Below are positions 8,217 through 10,754 of a DNA stretch of 10,754 bases, in pieces (positions within the stretch are counted from its first letter, which is position 1; each line of letters starts with the position of its first letter). The notes beneath the pieces were generated by a model. That model was not told the DNA's origin and searched no databases. It saw only the letters and a list, made by a program, of their open reading frames with translations. The position numbers and the translations under genes are program-made. Origin of the DNA: Planctomycetaceae bacterium (lineage in GTDB: Bacteria > Planctomycetota > Planctomycetia > Pirellulales > Pirellulaceae); the NCBI GenBank assembly GCA_012965455.1, contig DTSG01000462.1:13533-24286 (forward strand), read 5' to 3'.

Positions 8217-8330
8217 AATCCACTCCCCCTCAATAACTAGCTTGCGAGCATTCGCGATTCAATCCAAATCTTATCATAAACGACTGGCACCCCCAAAAGC
8301 ACTGTGGCGGGGCTTGTTAATTAGCCATCA
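8217..8330 (-). other. Intergenic region with candidate promoter of the serine hydrolase and a G/C-run element
   Basis: Read on the - strand, TATGAT at 8278-8273 resembles a -10 box and would give a leader of about 50 bases, but no good -35 hexamer lies at the expected distance. Just upstream, CCCCC (8290-8294) and GGGG (8309-8312) flank AAAAGCACTGTGGC and could pair as a short stem. This compact G/C-run element resembles dispersed intergenic repeats seen in planctomycete genomes, though one copy in the window cannot prove that. No open frame with a credible start is present. Confidence 0.25.
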
Positions 8331-8379
8331 TTCTAGATTGCCTTGCTGGGGCCTTCGGTCGACGCAGGTCAATCTAGAA
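8331..8379 (-). repeat. 10-bp perfect inverted repeat across the topoisomerase VI A stop codon
   Basis: TTCTAGATTG (8331-8340) and CAATCTAGAA (8370-8379) are exact reverse complements, separated by 29 bases. Just inside, CCTTGC (8341-8346) pairs with GCAGG (8363-8367) with one bulged T, so the stem can extend to about 15 pairs. In the direction of top6A transcription, the arm includes the last codons and the TGA stop (8371-8369). The bases after the stem are not a U-run, so it is not a classical intrinsic terminator. A transcript-end-stabilising hairpin or a protein-binding dyad is more likely. Confidence 0.5.
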
Positions 8380-9514
8380 AATCACCTTTAGCCAAACGCT
8401 CGGGCACATATTCTTGCGTCACATAGCTAATATCTTTAGAGATCAATGATTCGACTTCCAGCTTAAATCCATTGCTAAGCATCTTTTGGATTTCTTTTTG
8501 CCAGCGTTTTTTCTTCGCGAACCACGGGTACTTCGCAATTTGATTCGCGCGCTTAATATCATTCTCACTAAGTTTAATTGTCACGCTCGGGTTAAGCTCG
8601 CACAATTCAAAATCGCGACTGCGCATACCAATGTATTTCGCTTTAGGAATAGCCATCCGATTAGATTCGTAGGCCAAATTAATCGAACCCTGCTTCATCA
8701 CACTGTAGATGTAATATCCCCACGGATCGTTATCAAGCAAACAATACACGGGTAGCTTCAGTTCATTGTGCATCCGATACAACAGTCGCCGCACGCCTCG
8801 TGGAGGTTGTCCGTTACCATGCGTCAAAATACAATTGTGTTCTTTCCAAAACTTATCTTCGTTGAATCTTCTCCAGACGGTATCTTTTTCAACATGTAAG
8901 ATGAAGTCCGCAGTGCACTTCACAAACTGCATAATCTCTGGCTCGACAATCGACGGAATCGCATAGCCCCCGGAACCCATCCGCGAGCAATCAATTTCAT
9001 CGCCATTATCCACAAGTGTAATGTTGCCTACCATGGAACCCCGGTTCGACGCATAGACGTGCAATTCTTCTCGCAACGCGTTGAGCGTCACTTCGACATC
9101 TTCAATAACTGGGTCACAATCAGCTTGGTCATCGAACGTCTCTTCGTGAGTACCTTCGATCGTATGCTTCAGTAAGTAATACATGCCACGAATACTGGTT
9201 GTTTTCCCTTGTTCAATCAACTCCTTACAACCTCGCCCGACAAGCATCGTCTGCATGTAAGTCTTGGCTTGGGAAAGATTAAAAAGCTCTCGACGATTGC
9301 TAGCCGCCCCCATCTCAATAATTTTTCGGCTTTGATTGAACTTCACATTCGACAGGCTACGTGACGGAACTTCGAGATGTGGCGCACGGCCGCGTTTTGC
9401 TGACTTGGTCACGCCGTCTGCCATACCTACCAAAGACGCTAATGTCTTGCGGTCTTTCGCCGTCATCTTAGCCTTGCGAGCAGCTTGTGCTGGAGTTCGT
9501 TTTTTCTTTGCCAT
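8369..9514 (-). CDS. top6A: DNA topoisomerase VI subunit A (Spo11-like)
   Basis: This is the DNA-cleaving subunit of a type IIB topoisomerase, which makes and reseals ATP-dependent double-strand breaks, working as an A2B2 tetramer with subunit B. The 381 residues contain the winged-helix/CAP catalytic motif SIRGMYYLL, with Arg109 and the tyrosine pair Tyr112/Tyr113 (the second is the likely nucleophile). The Toprim domain has the acidic residue Glu209 (HVEKD) and the D-x-D of DNDPWG at 261-266 for Mg2+. Length suits the family. A Lys/Arg-rich tail occupies about the first 45 residues. I chose the ATG at 9514 because GGAAAG at 9525-9520 is well placed; a TTG at 9535 would remove that site. It lies 59 bases after subunit B in the same direction, the usual operon order, with no terminator between. 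Compared with archaeal enzymes, this is the bacterial version, probably acquired by transfer. Confidence 0.93.
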   Translation of the reverse strand: MAKKKRTPAQAARKAKMTAKDRKTLASLVGMADGVTKSAKRGRAPHLEVPSRSLSNVKFNQSRKIIEMGAASNRRELFNLSQAKTYMQTMLVGRGCKELIEQGKTTSIRGMYYLLKHTIEGTHEETFDDQADCDPVIEDVEVTLNALREELHVYASNRGSMVGNITLVDNGDEIDCSRMGSGGYAIPSIVEPEIMQFVKCTADFILHVEKDTVWRRFNEDKFWKEHNCILTHGNGQPPRGVRRLLYRMHNELKLPVYCLLDNDPWGYYIYSVMKQGSINLAYESNRMAIPKAKYIGMRSRDFELCELNPSVTIKLSENDIKRANQIAKYPWFAKKKRWQKEIQKMLSNGFKLEVESLISKDISYVTQEYVPERLAKGDFLD

Positions 9515-9573
9515 CGTCACTTTCCGCCAAATCAATATGTATTAAAAATCCATCGAGAATCTAAACCCGCTAC

Positions 9574-10754
9574 TTAAAACAGTTTCTTCTGCGGATCTGC
9601 TTTTTCCAGATGGGTAATCAAAGTTTGTTCGTGATCTGCATCAACAATCAAAACATTGTTACCGTAATCTATTTTGCTTTCATCGGTAATTTTCTTTCCA
9701 CTTTTATCTAACTTGGTATCCGCTTCCTTTGTCACGCGCTTGGCAACTCGATGCAAGTTACTCAATAAATCTTCGCGATCGCAGCCGTTCAATTCTGAAA
9801 CCGCAGTTGCCACTTCGCCCAGATACCGCAAGAAGACACTGCGCCGCTCACCTTCCTGTTTTACTTTTTTTCGACGCCGCAAGAATATACCGAGCTTTCG
9901 TCCAACTGCCTGTAGCCCCAATCGCATCTCTTTTTGAATCTCGTCGTAGGATGCAATCGCTTCTTTGGACTCGCTCGTAAAAGGCACCCACACGCTCGCC
10001 ATGTGCACCATCAACCGTACCGGACCGCTAGGTAAGCTGCCACGGGATTGCGTCAATCCGTAACTGCGCCAATTGGTTTGCATAATGGTCTGTGTAATCG
10101 CACAGTCGCGCGTCTTGAACTGCAGCGGTACTCGATTCGCATATCGCATCACCTGCATCGATTGACCATCAGAAACATTGACGTTTCGCATGCAATGATG
10201 CAATCGCTCTCGGTCACTTAAATCCAATTTCCCCGGAGATTGACGACTGCCAAATTCACCAGCTTTCATTATTTTATCAGCCGCCTCTGAACCTAAGCCA
10301 TCGAACGTATTCATCATGAATTGACGCAATGTTCGAGCGTCGGTTTCTTCGAGCAGTCGTTCCAGCAATTCCAGGGAGACCTTTTGGACGGAGTTGACGC
10401 CACCGTAAGCTAAAGCAACTTCTATTTGAAATGGATTTCCACGATAAACTGCCGGCGGCCGAGTAGCCGCAACATAAAACTCGCCTGGCACCACTCGATG
10501 CAAGCCACGCAGCAATAAATCTTCACCGATGGGTGAAATGCAGTCAGTACTGGGGTTCTTAATTTTCGTGACTTGAATCGCTTTGTAAATCGCATCCGCT
10601 TGCGAGCGTTCAATTCTTTTGACGCTGGATCGAGTGGACACTCCTGCCGCTTCACAGATCCGACGCGCAACCGCTGGACTCACTCTTGAAAACGAGCCTG
10701 TCAAAAACTGGCTAATCGTGCCGTCTTTTTGCTCTTTGAGCATCGTCATCAGGA
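9574..10754 (-). CDS. top6B: DNA topoisomerase VI subunit B, C-terminal part (5' end outside window)
   Basis: This is the ATPase subunit partner of Top6A. The frame is open through the window edge; the ATG at 10749 is internal, since the N-terminal GHKL ATPase domain (about 200-plus residues in the family) is missing here. Counting from that Met, residues 1-80 match the H2TH region (SFSRVSPAVARRICEAAGV), leading to the hallmark KNPSTDCISPIGEDLL at 64-79. The transducer domain follows, with RPPAVYRGNPFQIEVALAYGG (about 97-117) and WVPFTSESKEAIA (254-266), where Lys262 aligns with the conserved switch lysine that contacts ATP. The C-terminal ~90 residues are charged and end in DPQKKLF, a possible sliding-clamp-binding motif. 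Stop TAA is at 9576-9574. Together with the gene 59 bases downstream it forms a two-gene operon; its promoter lies outside. Confidence 0.93.
   Translation of the reverse strand, partial: LMTMLKEQKDGTISQFLTGSFSRVSPAVARRICEAAGVSTRSSVKRIERSQADAIYKAIQVTKIKNPSTDCISPIGEDLLLRGLHRVVPGEFYVAATRPPAVYRGNPFQIEVALAYGGVNSVQKVSLELLERLLEETDARTLRQFMMNTFDGLGSEAADKIMKAGEFGSRQSPGKLDLSDRERLHHCMRNVNVSDGQSMQVMRYANRVPLQFKTRDCAITQTIMQTNWRSYGLTQSRGSLPSGPVRLMVHMASVWVPFTSESKEAIASYDEIQKEMRLGLQAVGRKLGIFLRRRKKVKQEGERRSVFLRYLGEVATAVSELNGCDREDLLSNLHRVAKRVTKEADTKLDKSGKKITDESKIDYGNNVLIVDADHEQTLITHLEKADPQKKLF
9577..9591 (-). other. Codons for a C-terminal QKKLF, candidate sliding-clamp-binding motif
   Basis: The last five residues of Top6B are Gln-Lys-Lys-Leu-Phe, directly before the TAA stop. 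The bacterial beta-clamp (DnaN) pentapeptide consensus is QL(S/D)LF, in which Gln1, Leu4 and Phe5 are the most constrained; those three match. E. coli DNA polymerase II carries such a motif (QLGLF) at its extreme C terminus, so the location is sensible. Positions 2 and 3 are lysines, which deviates from the consensus. Binding is an inference, not shown. Confidence 0.35.

Noticed and set aside
8369..9514. Wadjet JetD-like nuclease instead of topoisomerase VI A
   Set aside because: JetD shares the Top6A-like Toprim fold, but this protein has the tyrosine motif and Toprim acidic residues and is next to a genuine topoisomerase VI subunit B; no JetA, JetB or JetC genes are visible.
1..10754. CRISPR array, tRNA, rRNA, insertion sequence or prophage
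   Set aside because: No regularly spaced repeats, cloverleaf-like segments, transposase motifs or phage structural genes were found on reading both strands.

Overview
The window looks like chromosomal DNA from a planctomycete, probably of the Pirellulales type. This is inferred from protein content, not from a marker gene. The clues are moderate GC content, several secreted hydrolases of kinds abundant in that phylum (a prolyl-oligopeptidase-like peptidase, an acetyl-xylan-esterase-like double hydrolase, two PF06439/DUF1080 modules, a beta-lactamase-family serine hydrolase), and a bacterial DNA topoisomerase VI gene pair. No RNA genes, CRISPR arrays, insertion sequences or phage genes are visible. 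No gene-free stretch exceeds about 155 bases.

The left half (1-5006) reads on the + strand. It holds the end of a peptidase/hydrolase gene, then a GNAT acetyltransferase 4 bases downstream that is probably co-transcribed. After a 126-base gap come a 759-residue exported two-domain alpha/beta hydrolase and a 336-residue exported DUF1080 protein, 46 bases apart and likely one unit. The right half (5010-10754) reads on the - strand. In transcription order it holds topoisomerase VI subunit B (its ATPase end lies outside the window), topoisomerase VI subunit A, a 695-residue exported serine hydrolase fused to a DUF1080-like domain, and an unrecognised 329-residue protein. The two halves converge with only 3 bases between stop codons at 5006 and 5010.

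Two themes emerge. One is extracytoplasmic breakdown of sugars, esters and possibly peptides, with five genes that fit scavenging of complex organic matter. The other is DNA topology: top6B-top6A is an archaeal/plant-type type IIB topoisomerase, only sporadically found in bacteria. The most notable details are a C-terminal QKKLF on Top6B that resembles a bacterial sliding-clamp-binding motif, a Lys/Arg-rich N-terminal tail on Top6A, a tandem hydrolase whose first domain has lost the nucleophile serine, and an uncharacterised protein with a Cys/His-rich C terminus. Nothing in the window clearly forms a new multi-gene system.
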